The notes: generated from the letters alone by a model not told the origin. Shown: positions 47,018 to 56,167, counted from the first letter of the stretch. The stretch is 64,000 nt of DNA from Microbacterium sp. SMR1 (GCF_003289625.1 NZ_QMBN01000002.1:580610-644609), one strand, 5' to 3'. Made by a program: numbers and translations.

Positions 47018-48276
47018 CCGAGAACTCGTTCATCTACTCCCGTGAGGAGATGCCCTCGACGCCGGGTCGTCGGCGGGTGCGCAAGATCGAGGGTGATCCC
47101 GGTGCGATCAGCGCACGGGCGGCCGACATCGAGTCGCTCGGCGACAAGATGGCCCGTGCGGCGGCGACCCTTGAGCGGTTCGCCGACGGCACCGTGGGCC
47201 GTGGCGAGTCGTTCGAGGCGGTCCGCGAGCAGGCGAAGGAGGTCTACGAAGACCTGCAGACGGCGGCTCGCCGGTACCGCCCCAGTGGCACCGCGCTGGC
47301 GGCGTATGCGACCGCGCTCAGCAGCGTTCAGGCCGACAGCGACTGGCGGGTCGACGGAGCGAACCGGACGTGGCCCGAGGTCAACGAGGCATCGCGGGCG
47401 CTGAGCGGTGCAGAAGCCGACCAGCACGAGTTCGACACCCAGGAACGCCTGCATCCCGACGTCGAGCAGACCGGCACGCGGCCCAGCACTGCTGGCGCGC
47501 AGGCGGCGTTCGACGCCGCGGTGTCGTCGTGGGAGGCCTACTGGGGAACCTACGACGCGCCTGTCGAGACATGGGAGTCGGCCTACGACACGGCCGTCAA
47601 CAGCCTCGAGCGCACCAACGCCGACGGCGTGTCCGACAGCTTCTGGGACAACTCGATGCCGTTCGTCGAGGGGATGCTGACGGTGCTGATGTGGGTGGGT
47701 GTCGCGCTTCTGATCGTCGCCTTCTTCGTAACGGGGCCGCTGGCGCTCCTGGCGGGGGTGCTCGCTGCAGTCGCGGGCGTGCTGACGCTCCTCGGCGAGA
47801 TCTCGCGTCTTGCGGCGGGACGCGGCAGCTGGGCCGATGTCGGCCTCGCCGCGCTCGGGGTCATCCCGTTCGGCCGGCTCGCGCGTCTCGCATCGCTCGG
47901 AGACGTCGCCGGTCTCGGCAACCGCATCCTGGGAGGCATCCGTATCGCGGGAGACGAGTTCGTGGAATACGGCTCGGACTTCACTCAGTTCCTCAACCGG
48001 AAGATGCCCGACCTGTTCAGTCGCTTCAACGACGCAGGCGAGATGATCTACCGCTCCCCGCACGGCTTGAATTCGCAGAACCTCATGCGGCTGGTGAATA
48101 CCCCCGGCTATCTGCTTCAGAACAACTCGGTGACGACCGACATCGCGCAGGGTTTCCTCAACCTGATGGGAAACCCGACCACGCGCGGCGAGTTCGCCGG
48201 CGGCCTGGTCGACGTCTACGTCACGATCGCGGACACCATCCCGGACATCCCGCAGATGCTCGGTGCGCAGAGCTGA
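47014..48276 (+). CDS. Putative T7SS-associated protein with membrane segment
   Basis: A 420-residue protein. The N-terminal 200 residues are helical and begin FIYSREEMPSTPGRRRVRKIEGDP, as in actinobacterial proteins annotated as putative T7SS-secreted. A membrane block (about 216-262) is followed by a C-terminal part (265-420) with no toxin motif that I recognise. The preceding 100-residue gene is the likely secretion or folding partner. It may be a substrate or membrane-bound partner of ESX. Start ATG 47014 overlaps the previous stop. Confidence 0.6.
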   Translation: MTENSFIYSREEMPSTPGRRRVRKIEGDPGAISARAADIESLGDKMARAAATLERFADGTVGRGESFEAVREQAKEVYEDLQTAARRYRPSGTALAAYATALSSVQADSDWRVDGANRTWPEVNEASRALSGAEADQHEFDTQERLHPDVEQTGTRPSTAGAQAAFDAAVSSWEAYWGTYDAPVETWESAYDTAVNSLERTNADGVSDSFWDNSMPFVEGMLTVLMWVGVALLIVAFFVTGPLALLAGVLAAVAGVLTLLGEISRLAAGRGSWADVGLAALGVIPFGRLARLASLGDVAGLGNRILGGIRIAGDEFVEYGSDFTQFLNRKMPDLFSRFNDAGEMIYRSPHGLNSQNLMRLVNTPGYLLQNNSVTTDIAQGFLNLMGNPTTRGEFAGGLVDVYVTIADTIPDIPQMLGAQS

Positions 48277-48312
48277 CTGCCGCCGGGCCAGTCGACGGCA
48301 ACGGCGCGCCGC

Positions 48313-48318
48313 TAGGCT
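48313..48318 (+). promoter_or_regulatory. -10 box of the 204-residue protein gene
   Basis: TAGGCT lies 27 nt before ATG 48346; GGGGAGAGG serves as ribosome-binding site. This suggests a second transcription unit inside the island. Confidence 0.45.
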
Positions 48319-48345
48319 GAACATCGTCAGAGCGAGGGGAGAGGT

Positions 48346-48960
48346 ATGTCGTTGCGTGCCGAGCTGATCGGATCGATGGCCAACGGCGACCCTGACTTCG
48401 CTGTACTCCTGCCGCCCGGTTGGGAAGCGACATCTCCCGAGTTCAGCTCGCCGCGCGACCGGGTCAGCGCGGCGGTCGCAACCCTTCCGCTGCACGCACA
48501 GGGGGCGGCTCGGGCGCGCATGGCCGAGTTGCTCGACACCGCGAGAGCCGAAGCTGAGCGAGCGGACGTGATTCGCATCTTCGCGCCCACGGCATCATCC
48601 GAGAAGGACGTCGTCCCGGTGTCGCTCGTCGCCGCGTGGCTGAATGCTCCTGTCGGATCGACGGCGGCCCAACTCGGGTCCGAGCTCATCGAACGCCATG
48701 GAGCCTCCCCGCTCGACCCGACGGGCGCGATCCTCACGTGGCATATCGACACCACTGCACAGATCGAATCGTCCACCGTGCGAATCTCGGGGGCAGGCTA
48801 CCTGCTACGTGCTCCCGGACTCACCCACAAGGCCCTACTCTTCCGTTCCACCATCTTCGGCGGGCTCGACTCGACGAAGATCTCGGACGAGGGGGTCGCC
48901 GCAATGGGCCGACTCTGCGACGCGATTGTCGCGAGCGTGCGCTGGAGGAAACGTGCCTGA
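48346..48960 (+). CDS. Hypothetical protein A of the T7SS-associated island
   Basis: A 204-residue soluble protein that I do not recognise. It starts with the LLPPGWEATS strand region, has an Ala/Arg/Glu helix (about 45-75), and ends with the beta-hairpin and helix GYLLRAPGLTHKALLFRST ... LCDAIVASVRWRKRA. That C-terminal part is repeated, degenerate, at 52243-52407. The shape recalls LpqN/Mog1-PsbP-like folds (speculative). The next gene overlaps by 8 nt. Confidence 0.6.
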   Translation: MSLRAELIGSMANGDPDFAVLLPPGWEATSPEFSSPRDRVSAAVATLPLHAQGAARARMAELLDTARAEAERADVIRIFAPTASSEKDVVPVSLVAAWLNAPVGSTAAQLGSELIERHGASPLDPTGAILTWHIDTTAQIESSTVRISGAGYLLRAPGLTHKALLFRSTIFGGLDSTKISDEGVAAMGRLCDAIVASVRWRKRA

Positions 48961-49504
48961 TCTGGCTATCGCCCCCGACGAGACGATCTGGAGCCGGGTG
49001 CCGGATGAGCCCGACGAGATCCTCCGCTGGCGTGATGCGCGCGTCGCCGAGGCGCCCGAAGATCACCGGGATCGCATCGGCGAGGGGGCAACCCTCGCCG
49101 GCATGGCGCGCGCCGCGGCACCCTCCGCCACCTTCGTTCTGGCGCTCACCGCGCACGATGCGCGAGTCCTCGGCGCACTGACGGTCTTCGCGTACGCCGA
49201 CGTGCCTCCTGCTTCGAATGAGGAGCAGGCTATCGAGCTCGCGAGATCAGCGACACTGTCGGATTGGGATTCATTCGCGCTCGCAGGAGAATTCGGGTCG
49301 GCACGCGGGTGGCGCGTGACCACGCCCGTCGCGCCCGAGGGCGAGAAGAGCGCCGAAGCCAGCGCCTTCTGGACCACGTACGCGCTCGACCTCGAAGGCG
49401 TGTGCATCGTCGCGTTCCTGACCCCGATGTTCCCGGAGGCAGCCGCCGTCGCTCAGCTGCACGTCGAACGGCTGTTGAACACACTCGAGGTGGCCTCGTC
49501 ATGA
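48953..49504 (+). CDS. Hypothetical protein B of the T7SS-associated island
   Basis: A 183-residue soluble protein without recognised domain. GTG 48953 is chosen because GGAGGA lies 4 nt upstream; it overlaps gene A. Its C-terminal layout (a strand YALDLEGVCIVAFLTPMF, then the helix EAAAVAQLHVERLLNTLEV) parallels the end of protein A, so the two may be distant relatives. It is coupled to the next gene by ATGA. Confidence 0.58.
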   Translation: MPDLAIAPDETIWSRVPDEPDEILRWRDARVAEAPEDHRDRIGEGATLAGMARAAAPSATFVLALTAHDARVLGALTVFAYADVPPASNEEQAIELARSATLSDWDSFALAGEFGSARGWRVTTPVAPEGEKSAEASAFWTTYALDLEGVCIVAFLTPMFPEAAAVAQLHVERLLNTLEVASS

Positions 49505-50376
49505 CCGTGTTGGACGAAGAGTCGATCAGAGTCGCATCCGAAGCCGCGCGTCGCAACGTACGCGGAAGCCTCGGTTCGCGGTCATTCCACCCGCGCGACG
49601 CGGAGATGCTGGTATTCGACGCCGCCGGTCAGCGGGCGCACGCTGTGGAGATCTGGCACGCCGCTCGCGCGATCGGCGAGGAAGGCAACAAGTCGGCCCG
49701 CGCCGAGCTGCGCCGCCGCTACGGCGGTCGGGCGCCGGGCGTCGGGTGGATCGGGTGGGTGCTGGTGTTGGCTGCGATCTGCGCCGCCCTGGCGCTCGTC
49801 ATGTCTACGGGCTTCCGTGTTCCCGCGGAGAACCTGGAGGGGGTCGTCGTCGCGTTGAGTGTCGCCGCTGCCGTCCTGATTGCGGTGACACTCGTCGGCG
49901 CGCGCTTGCGGGCGACCGATCGTGCCCACGGCCGCATCCTCCTCACCGTGTGCGGTGCCCTCGTCGGCGCGGCAGCGCTCACGCTCGGTCGCGGCGCCGT
50001 CGTCGGCGGCGCCATCGTCGCGTCGGCGGCGCTCGTCGCTCTAGCCGCGCTGGCGTTGCTGTACGTTGTGCGTCATCGCCACCCCGACCAGGCGAACGCG
50101 ATCGATAACGCCACCGCGACGGCATACCGCGAAGCGCTGGCCACGGTGCAGGACCGAGCGGCCGACCTCCAGCGGCAGACCGCCGACCGGCTGGGCCCTG
50201 AGCTTGCGGCCGCGATCGTGCGGATCCGCACTGCGGCGTTCGCCGAGGCGCCCGTCTCGCCCCACGGTCTCGATCTGGCGCGCTACGACGATGCGGTTCC
50301 CGCCGGTGGCGTGATCATCAGCGACTTCGCGGACCCCCGGGTCTGGCTGCCCCGCGCCCTCGCCGACAAGCTGTAA
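49501..50376 (+). CDS. Four-helix membrane protein, paralogue 1
   Basis: A 291-residue protein of unknown function. A polar N-terminus of about 80 residues contains LVFDAAGQRAHAVEIWHAARA. Four membrane helices follow (about 81-103, 109-131, 139-158, 161-183), then a helical C-terminal domain ending IRTAAFAEAP and DPRVWLPRALADKL. The N- and C-terminal blocks recur in the protein at 51345. Overlaps gene B by 4 nt. Confidence 0.62.
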   Translation: MTVLDEESIRVASEAARRNVRGSLGSRSFHPRDAEMLVFDAAGQRAHAVEIWHAARAIGEEGNKSARAELRRRYGGRAPGVGWIGWVLVLAAICAALALVMSTGFRVPAENLEGVVVALSVAAAVLIAVTLVGARLRATDRAHGRILLTVCGALVGAAALTLGRGAVVGGAIVASAALVALAALALLYVVRHRHPDQANAIDNATATAYREALATVQDRAADLQRQTADRLGPELAAAIVRIRTAAFAEAPVSPHGLDLARYDDAVPAGGVIISDFADPRVWLPRALADKL

Positions 50377-50452
50377 CTCAGGGTGTGATCCTCGGCTGTG
50401 GCCCAGCTGTTCGTGCCGTGTGCGCCTTCGACTATCGACGTAGCCGAGCGGG

Positions 50453-50458
50453 TACTCT
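50453..50458 (+). promoter_or_regulatory. -10 box of membrane paralogue 2
   Basis: TACTCT lies about 31 nt before the start at 50490. GGGAGG at 50475-50480 is the ribosome-binding site. Confidence 0.4.
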
Positions 50459-50489
50459 CGACTCTCTCGCTCTCGGGAGGGCCGGCGTG

Positions 50490-51338
50490 ATGACCGACGC
50501 GCGATGGTCCGGACAGCTCGCCGCGGTCCACGCCGAAATCGCACCGGCTCTCCCACGCAACGTGGAGCCGCGCACTGTCGAGCTCGCGGCGTTCGGGGCG
50601 GTCGGCGAGCGGGATCTCGCCATGCGGCTGTGGAAGGACGCGCGCGACGCGGCGGACGGTGCGCGTAGATCGGTGCGGGCCGGTCTGCGGGAGCGGCACG
50701 GTTCGCGCCGACCGGGCGGGTGGCCGCTCATGGTCCTGCTCGCGGGAGCACTGTGCGCCGCGGTTGCGGCCGTGCTCTCGAGCGGCCTGCGCTTCGATCC
50801 CGCTGACACCGTGGCCGCGGTCCTTACCCTGTCGGGGCTCGCCGCCCTCGCCTGCATCGCAGTCATGATCGCTGCGCGAGGGCGGGCGCTGAACCGCGCC
50901 GTCATCCGGCTTCACGGCGTCGCCACGGCGGGGCTCGTCCTCGCCGCAGTGTTCACTGTCGGACGCGGCTGGGACGCGGCGGCGATGATCCTGCTGGTGA
51001 CAGCGGCGATCGGGGTCGCCGGCCTCGTCGGCGTGCTCGTCGGACGCGCTCGGAATCCCGCCGACACCGAGGTCGTCGACACCGCGGAGAACGTCGCCCT
51101 CGCCGAGACGAAGCCGGCAGTCGAGGCGGTCGGCGTCCGGCTTCGCGCCGAGACGGAGGCGGCTCTCGATGCGGCGACAGCGGAGCGCATCGCGGCGCTT
51201 CGCGACACGGTGCTGGCGGAACTCGCGGCGCGGGGGATCACGCTCGAACCCGTGCCGCCGCGCACCCCGGCGGGCTCGGTGATCATCGACGCGCTGCTGG
51301 CGACGTGGGTGCCCGAGGTCATGAGGGGCGAAGTCTGA
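50490..51338 (+). CDS. Four-helix membrane protein, paralogue 2
   Basis: A 282-residue membrane protein with the same order as its neighbours: about 75 polar residues including LAAFGAVGERDLAMRLWKDARDA, four hydrophobic helices (about 76-98, 104-126, 135-155, 160-182), and a helical C-terminal domain. It is the most diverged of the three. ATG 50490 or the GTG just before it (50487, better spaced from GGGAGG) is the start. Confidence 0.6.
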   Translation: MTDARWSGQLAAVHAEIAPALPRNVEPRTVELAAFGAVGERDLAMRLWKDARDAADGARRSVRAGLRERHGSRRPGGWPLMVLLAGALCAAVAAVLSSGLRFDPADTVAAVLTLSGLAALACIAVMIAARGRALNRAVIRLHGVATAGLVLAAVFTVGRGWDAAAMILLVTAAIGVAGLVGVLVGRARNPADTEVVDTAENVALAETKPAVEAVGVRLRAETEAALDAATAERIAALRDTVLAELAARGITLEPVPPRTPAGSVIIDALLATWVPEVMRGEV

Positions 51339-51344
51339 GGGCTC

Positions 51345-52232
51345 ATGCACGCGGTTTCGGATGAGCAGGTCGAGATGCTGGTCGCGCGCGCCAAGCCCCG
51401 GGTCGAGTTGGCTATGGCGCTGCCGCAGTTCACCCCGGGCTTGGCTGAGGTGAACGTGTTCGACGTCGCCGGTCAACGGTCCGTCGCCGATCGCGCATCC
51501 GACGCGGTGCGCAACCTCGGTTCTGAGGCCGTGCGTCGGGCGAAGGGTGGACTGGTCCGCGACTTCGGGGCGCGTAACCCGGAGCGCGGGTGGATCGGTT
51601 TCGCGATGTTCCTCTCGGTCGTGACGAGCGTGCTGGCCGCAGCCTTCGCGTCGGGTATCCGGTCGGACCCGGCAGACGTCGCGGTGGCGGTGACCGTCCT
51701 CGGCGCCGTCGCGGCTGTCGCGAACGCCATCTCACTCGCGGGGTCGCGACTGCATCCCCTGAACCGCTTCGTGTTGCGCATGCAGGTCTTCATCTGCGTC
51801 GGTCTCGCGGCAGCTGCGGCGTTCAGCTTCTCGTACGGGCTCACCGACGCCGCCACGGCACAGCTGGTGTGCCTGCTCGTCGCGGCCATCGTGGGAATCC
51901 TGGTCGTGGCGATGCGGTGGCGCGACGCCGACGGCACCGAGACGATCGACCTCAGCGTCGAACGCGCCTACCTCCGTGCGATCGACGAGGTGGCGCTCGG
52001 CGCCCGCGACGTGCAGCGACGACTCGATGCCGAGCTCGATCCTGCGACGGCCGCGCTGATCGCGCGTGTCCGCACAGCGTTGTTCGCCGATCTCGGAAAT
52101 CGCAATGCGGCCCTGGCTGCATTCGACTCGGCCGCGCCGGTCGGCTCGGCTCTCATCGCTGCGCAGACGGATCCCGATCGCTGGCTTCCGGCCTCCGTAG
52201 CGAAGCTCCGCAGGCGGCCGGGACGACGATGA
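51345..52232 (+). CDS. Four-helix membrane protein, paralogue 3
   Basis: A 295-residue protein starting 6 nt after the previous stop. Shared blocks with paralogue 1: VNVFDVAGQRSVADRASDAVRN, ERGWIGFAMFLS at the first helix, IARVRTALFADL, and DPDRWLPASVAKL. Four membrane helices at about 84-105, 109-131, 141-161 and 165-187. Function unknown; membrane partner or sensor in the T7SS-associated island is a guess from context. Confidence 0.62.
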   Translation: MHAVSDEQVEMLVARAKPRVELAMALPQFTPGLAEVNVFDVAGQRSVADRASDAVRNLGSEAVRRAKGGLVRDFGARNPERGWIGFAMFLSVVTSVLAAAFASGIRSDPADVAVAVTVLGAVAAVANAISLAGSRLHPLNRFVLRMQVFICVGLAAAAAFSFSYGLTDAATAQLVCLLVAAIVGILVVAMRWRDADGTETIDLSVERAYLRAIDEVALGARDVQRRLDAELDPATAALIARVRTALFADLGNRNAALAAFDSAAPVGSALIAAQTDPDRWLPASVAKLRRRPGRR

Positions 52233-52242
52233 TGCGCGATGC

Positions 52243-52407
52243 CGATATCTCATCCGAGTGCCCGACGAGAAGGAGCGCGCGCTCGTCTTCCGGTCGACAA
52301 TCCTCCACCGTGTCGACGGGACGGAGATACCCGACGAAGGCATCGATGCGATGGACCTCGTCTGCGACGCGATCGTCGCGAGCGTGCGGTGGCGCCGGCG
52401 CGGCTGA
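52243..52407 (+). pseudogene. 3' remnant of a second copy of protein A
   Basis: In the frame starting at 52243, the translation reads YLIRVPDEKERALVFRSTIL, continues through DEGIDAM, and ends CDAIVASVRWRRRG with a TGA at 52405-52407. Protein A (48346) ends YLLRAPGLTHKALLFRSTIF ... DEGVAAM ... CDAIVASVRWRKRA. The first 150 residues are missing and no good start codon exists, so this is the tail of a deleted paralogue. Confidence 0.8.
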
Positions 52408-52423
52408 TCCGCGCCGTCCCGCG

Positions 52424-52954
52424 TCAGCGCTTCTTCTTCGGCGCCTCCGACACATCGAGCTTCTCGTGCAGCCCGCCGAGCGATGACCAGGCACTGGCGG
52501 TGCCCTTCGCGGCGTGCTCGGCGCCGCGCACGGCTCGTTCGTCGGCCCACTCGTTCAGGACGTGGCCGCGGTGCCCGCGCACATGCTCGAGGATGACGTC
52601 GGGCAGGCCGCGCGCACGGCGGGCGTCGCGGGCGGAGATGAGCTGCTCGAGGATGTCGCGGTTCTTCGTCGGCGCGCCGGTCGAGGTCTTCCAGCCGCGG
52701 CGGCGATGGCCGTCCATCCACGATGCGTACGTGTCGATCGCGTACTTGGAATCGGCCTGAACGACGAGCTCGCGGACGTCGGGGTGGTCCTCGATCGCTT
52801 TCAGCAGTCCGAGCAGCTCGCCGATGTTGTTCGTGCCCTGCGGGATCGCTCCGGCGGCCCAGTGGCCGTCCTCACCGACCCAGGCCCAGCCGGTCGGTCC
52901 GGGATTGCCCTTGCAGGCGCCGTCGGTGGCCACGGTGTATCGGTCGGAACTCAC
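52424..52954 (-). CDS. rnhA: Ribonuclease H
   Basis: A 176-residue type I RNase H that removes RNA from RNA-DNA hybrids. The acidic active-site residues are Asp11 (VATDGACKG), Glu46 (NNIGELLGL), Asp68 (VQADSKYA) and an Asp in LNEWADERA. About 25 extra residues form a basic C-terminal tail (EAPKKKR). GTG 52954 lies 7 nt from a TACCCT box. Its stop is 16 nt from that of the remnant of gene A. Confidence 0.92.
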   Translation of the reverse strand: MSSDRYTVATDGACKGNPGPTGWAWVGEDGHWAAGAIPQGTNNIGELLGLLKAIEDHPDVRELVVQADSKYAIDTYASWMDGHRRRGWKTSTGAPTKNRDILEQLISARDARRARGLPDVILEHVRGHRGHVLNEWADERAVRGAEHAAKGTASAWSSLGGLHEKLDVSEAPKKKR

Positions 52955-52961
52955 TCGGGCA

Positions 52962-52967
52962 AGGGTA
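52962..52967 (-). promoter_or_regulatory. -10 box of rnhA, leaderless type
   Basis: TACCCT on the minus strand, 7 nt before GTG 52954. Confidence 0.5.
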
Positions 52968-52993
52968 CCCGGGGCGTCGTATGATGCGGTTTC

Positions 52994-53053
52994 TGTATAC
53001 GTTGGTGCCCGATTCGCGCGCTATGGGCCCCCGAAGCGGGCTCTGTGTATACA
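52994..53053 (+). promoter_or_regulatory. GntR-type operators and promoter of the prp operon
   Basis: TGTATACG (52994-53001) and TGTATACA (53046-53053) are 52 bp apart. The second overlaps the -10 box TACAAT (53050-53055), which ends 6 nt before ATG 53062. FCD-type GntR proteins commonly bind such TATAC-centred palindromes, so autorepression of the operon is likely. Confidence 0.7.
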
Positions 53054-53061
53054 ATCGCTGC

Positions 53062-53724
53062 ATGGTGGCCGAGGGTGGAGCACGGGCGGGAGAGCGCGCC
53101 TACGCCGCTCTGCTGGCCGAGATCCAGAACGGCGACCTCGCGCCCGGCGCCGTGCTCGGCGAAGTGGAGCAGGCGACGCGACTGGGCGTCAGCCGCACTC
53201 CGCTGCGCGAGGCCCTGCGACGGCTCGCGGCCGACGGCCTCGTGCGCCAGGCCTCACCCCGGGTGACCGTCGTCGCCGACATCGACCGCGACGACATCCG
53301 CTCGCTGTTCGAGGTGCGCCGTGCGCTCGAGGAGACGGCCGCACGGCTCGCGGCATCCCGGGGCGACGCCGCGCTCTTCGCCGAGCTCGCCGCGGCGTTC
53401 GACCGCACTGCGCAGGCCGATGCGCCCGCAGCGGGTGACCCCGACGCGTACTACGCGCTCATCGCTCGCTTCGACGCGGCGCTCGACGACGCCGCAGGCA
53501 ACGCCTACCTCACGTCGGCGCTCACGAAGGTCCGCGCTCACCTCGTGCGGGTTCGCCGCCTCGCACGCGACAACCCCGCGCGGCTCGCGGCGTCGATCGA
53601 GGAGCACCGGCTCATCGCGAGCGCCATCGCCGCCCGCGACGCCGACCTGGCGGCGCACGCCACCCATGTCCACTTGCACAACGCCCTGACCAGCATCCTC
53701 GACTCCCTGGAGGCATCCGCATGA
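53062..53724 (+). CDS. GntR family (FCD) regulator of the methylcitrate operon
   Basis: A 220-residue repressor-type regulator. A winged helix (about 10-75, with [19 protein letters not shown]) is followed by an FCD ligand-binding helical domain (about 85-215) with [16 protein letters not shown]. It is coupled to prpD by ATGA, so it most likely senses a propionate-derived metabolite such as 2-methylcitrate. ATG 53062 is leaderless. Confidence 0.88.
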   Translation: MVAEGGARAGERAYAALLAEIQNGDLAPGAVLGEVEQATRLGVSRTPLREALRRLAADGLVRQASPRVTVVADIDRDDIRSLFEVRRALEETAARLAASRGDAALFAELAAAFDRTAQADAPAAGDPDAYYALIARFDAALDDAAGNAYLTSALTKVRAHLVRVRRLARDNPARLAASIEEHRLIASAIAARDADLAAHATHVHLHNALTSILDSLEASA

Positions 53725-55241
53725 CCGTCAGCCATCACGTCCGCGTCCACCGCAGCGACGAGGAGCTCGCGCGCGAGGACCAGCTCGCGTGGAAGATCGC
53801 CGAGGTCGCCGTCGACCCCGTGGCGGTCGAGCCCGCCGTGGTCGACATGATCGTGAACCGCATCATCGACAACGCCGCCGTCGCGGCGGCATCCCTCACC
53901 CGGGCGCCCGTCAGCTCGGCCCGCGCGCAGGCGCTCGACCACCCGGTCTCGCGGGGCGGCGCGGGGGCGAGCGTGTTCGGCGTGACCGACCGCACGAGCC
54001 CCGAGTGGGCCGCGTGGGCGAACGGCGTCGCGGTGCGCGAGCTCGATTACCACGACACCTTCCTCGCCGCCGACTACTCGCATCCCGGCGACAACATCCC
54101 GCCGATCCTCGCGGTCGCTCAGCACGTCGGTGCCGACGGTGCGGCGCTCGTGCGGGGCCTCGCGACCGGGTACGAGATCCAGATCGACCTCGTGCGGGCC
54201 ATCTGCCTGCACAAGCACAAGATCGACCACGTCGCCCACCTCGGGCCTTCGGCCGCCGCGGGCATCGGCACGCTGCTCGGCCTCGACACCGCCACGATCT
54301 ACCAGGCGGTCGGCCAGGCGCTGCACACGACGACCGCGACGCGCCAGTCGCGCAAGGGCGAGATCTCGACCTGGAAGGCCCACGCCCCCGCCTTCGCCGG
54401 CAAGCTCGCGGTCGAGGCCGTCGACCGCGCGATGCGCGGCGAGACGAGCCCGAACCCGATCTACGAGGGTGAGGACGGCGTCATCGCGTGGCTGCTCGAC
54501 GGACCGGATGCCGCCTACACGGTGCCGCTGCCGGCGCCGGGAGAGCCCAAGCGCGGCATCCTCGACTCGTACACGAAGGAGCACTCGGCCGAGTATCAGG
54601 CGCAGGCGTGGATCGACCTCGCCCGCAAGCTGCACGGCGAGCACCCCGAGCTGCTCGACTCCGCGAACGTCGAGAGCATCGTGCTCCACACCAGCCACCA
54701 CACGCACTACGTCATCGGCTCGGGTGCGAACGACCCGCAGAAGTACGACCCGACCGCGTCGCGCGAGACGCTCGACCACTCGATCCCGTACATCTTCGCG
54801 GTCGCACTGCAGGACGGCGGCTGGCACCACGTCGACTCGTACACGCCCGAGCGCGCCGCCCGCCCCGACACGGTCGCCCTGTGGCAGCGAATCACGACGG
54901 CCGAGGATGCCGAATGGACGCGGCGCTACCACTCGGAGGATCCTGCGGAGAAGGCCTTCGGCGGGCGCGTCGAGATCCGGATGGCCGACGGCTCGACGAT
55001 CGTCGACGAGATCGCCGTCGCCGACGCCCACCCGCTCGGTGCTCGTCCGTTCGCGCGCGAGGACTACATCCGCAAGTTCCGGATCCTCGCCGAGCCCGTG
55101 CTCGAGCCGGCCGAGATCGAGCGCTTCCTCGACCTCGCCCAGCGCCTGCCCCAGCTCACGGCGGACGAGGTGCGCGAGCTGAACATCGTCGCACGTGACG
55201 GCGTCATCGCGTCCGCGCCGAACCCGCGAGGGCTGTTCTGA
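53721..55241 (+). CDS. prpD: 2-methylcitrate dehydratase
   Basis: A 506-residue MmgE/PrpD protein that dehydrates 2-methylcitrate to 2-methyl-cis-aconitate. It starts [31 protein letters not shown] and carries the [23 protein letters not shown] and [13 protein letters not shown] blocks of bacterial PrpD. Central gene of the propionate operon; the stop shares one base with the prpB start (TGATG). Confidence 0.93.
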   Translation: MTVSHHVRVHRSDEELAREDQLAWKIAEVAVDPVAVEPAVVDMIVNRIIDNAAVAAASLTRAPVSSARAQALDHPVSRGGAGASVFGVTDRTSPEWAAWANGVAVRELDYHDTFLAADYSHPGDNIPPILAVAQHVGADGAALVRGLATGYEIQIDLVRAICLHKHKIDHVAHLGPSAAAGIGTLLGLDTATIYQAVGQALHTTTATRQSRKGEISTWKAHAPAFAGKLAVEAVDRAMRGETSPNPIYEGEDGVIAWLLDGPDAAYTVPLPAPGEPKRGILDSYTKEHSAEYQAQAWIDLARKLHGEHPELLDSANVESIVLHTSHHTHYVIGSGANDPQKYDPTASRETLDHSIPYIFAVALQDGGWHHVDSYTPERAARPDTVALWQRITTAEDAEWTRRYHSEDPAEKAFGGRVEIRMADGSTIVDEIAVADAHPLGARPFAREDYIRKFRILAEPVLEPAEIERFLDLAQRLPQLTADEVRELNIVARDGVIASAPNPRGLF

Positions 55242-56167
55242 TGCTGTATTCGCAGACCACCGCCGCCGACAAGCGCCGCATCCTCCGGGAGCGGCTCGCG
55301 AGCGGTGAGACCCTGCGATTCCCGGGGGCGTTCAACCCCCTCTCGGCCCGGCTCATCGAGCGGCGCGGCTTCGACGGTGTGTACGTCTCGGGCGCGGTCA
55401 TCGCGGCCGATCTCGGCCTGCCCGATGTCGGGCTCACGACGCTCAGCGAGGTCGCCGGGCGCGGCCAGCAGATCGCGCGGATGACGGAGCTCCCGGCGAT
55501 CATCGACGCCGACACGGGCTTCGGCGAGCCGATGAACGTCGCCCGCACGATCCAGACGCTCGAGGATGCCGGCCTCGCCGGATGCCACATCGAGGACCAG
55601 GTCAACCCCAAGCGCTGCGGGCACCTCGACGGAAAGAGCGTCGTCGACGAGAACACGGCCGTGGGCCGCATCCGGGCTGCCGTCGACGCCCGGCGCGACG
55701 CGAACTTCCTCATCATGGCGCGCACCGATGTGCGGGCGATCGAGGGGATGGATGCCGCCGTCGACCGCGCCCGCGCGCTCGTCGACGCGGGGGCCGACGC
55801 GATCTTCCCCGAGGCGATGCGCGACCTCGCGGAGTTCGAGGCGATGGCGTCGGCCGTCGACGTGCCGATCCTGGCGAACATGACGGAGTTCGGGAAGTCC
55901 GAGCTCTTCACGGTGGACCAGCTGCGCGACGCGGGTGTGCGGATCGTGATCTGGCCCGTCTCGCTGCTGCGCATCGCGATGGGGGCGGCGGGCCGCGCGC
56001 TCGACGAGCTCACGGCGGCCGGGAACCTGACCGCGAAGCTCGGCGAGATGCAGCACCGCGCCGACCTGTACGACCTCGTCGACTACGAGGGCTACACGCG
56101 ATTCGACTCCTCGGTCTTCGACTTCACCCTGTCGACTCGCCAGAATGAGTCGATCGACCGGGGCTGA
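55241..56167 (+). CDS. prpB: 2-methylisocitrate lyase
   Basis: A 308-residue ICL/PEPM-superfamily lyase that splits 2-methylisocitrate into pyruvate and succinate. The catalytic motif is KRCGHLDGK (about 125-133). Metal ligands lie in IDADTGFGEPMNVART, and HIEDQVNPKRCGH is diagnostic. It overlaps prpD by one base and is followed by prpC after 41 nt. Confidence 0.94.
   Translation: MLYSQTTAADKRRILRERLASGETLRFPGAFNPLSARLIERRGFDGVYVSGAVIAADLGLPDVGLTTLSEVAGRGQQIARMTELPAIIDADTGFGEPMNVARTIQTLEDAGLAGCHIEDQVNPKRCGHLDGKSVVDENTAVGRIRAAVDARRDANFLIMARTDVRAIEGMDAAVDRARALVDAGADAIFPEAMRDLAEFEAMASAVDVPILANMTEFGKSELFTVDQLRDAGVRIVIWPVSLLRIAMGAAGRALDELTAAGNLTAKLGEMQHRADLYDLVDYEGYTRFDSSVFDFTLSTRQNESIDRG

Noticed and set aside
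47014..48276. C-terminal toxin domain in the putative T7SS protein
   Set aside because: The last 150 residues show no recognisable nuclease, ADP-ribosyltransferase, deaminase or LXG-toxin motif, and no clear immunity gene follows directly.
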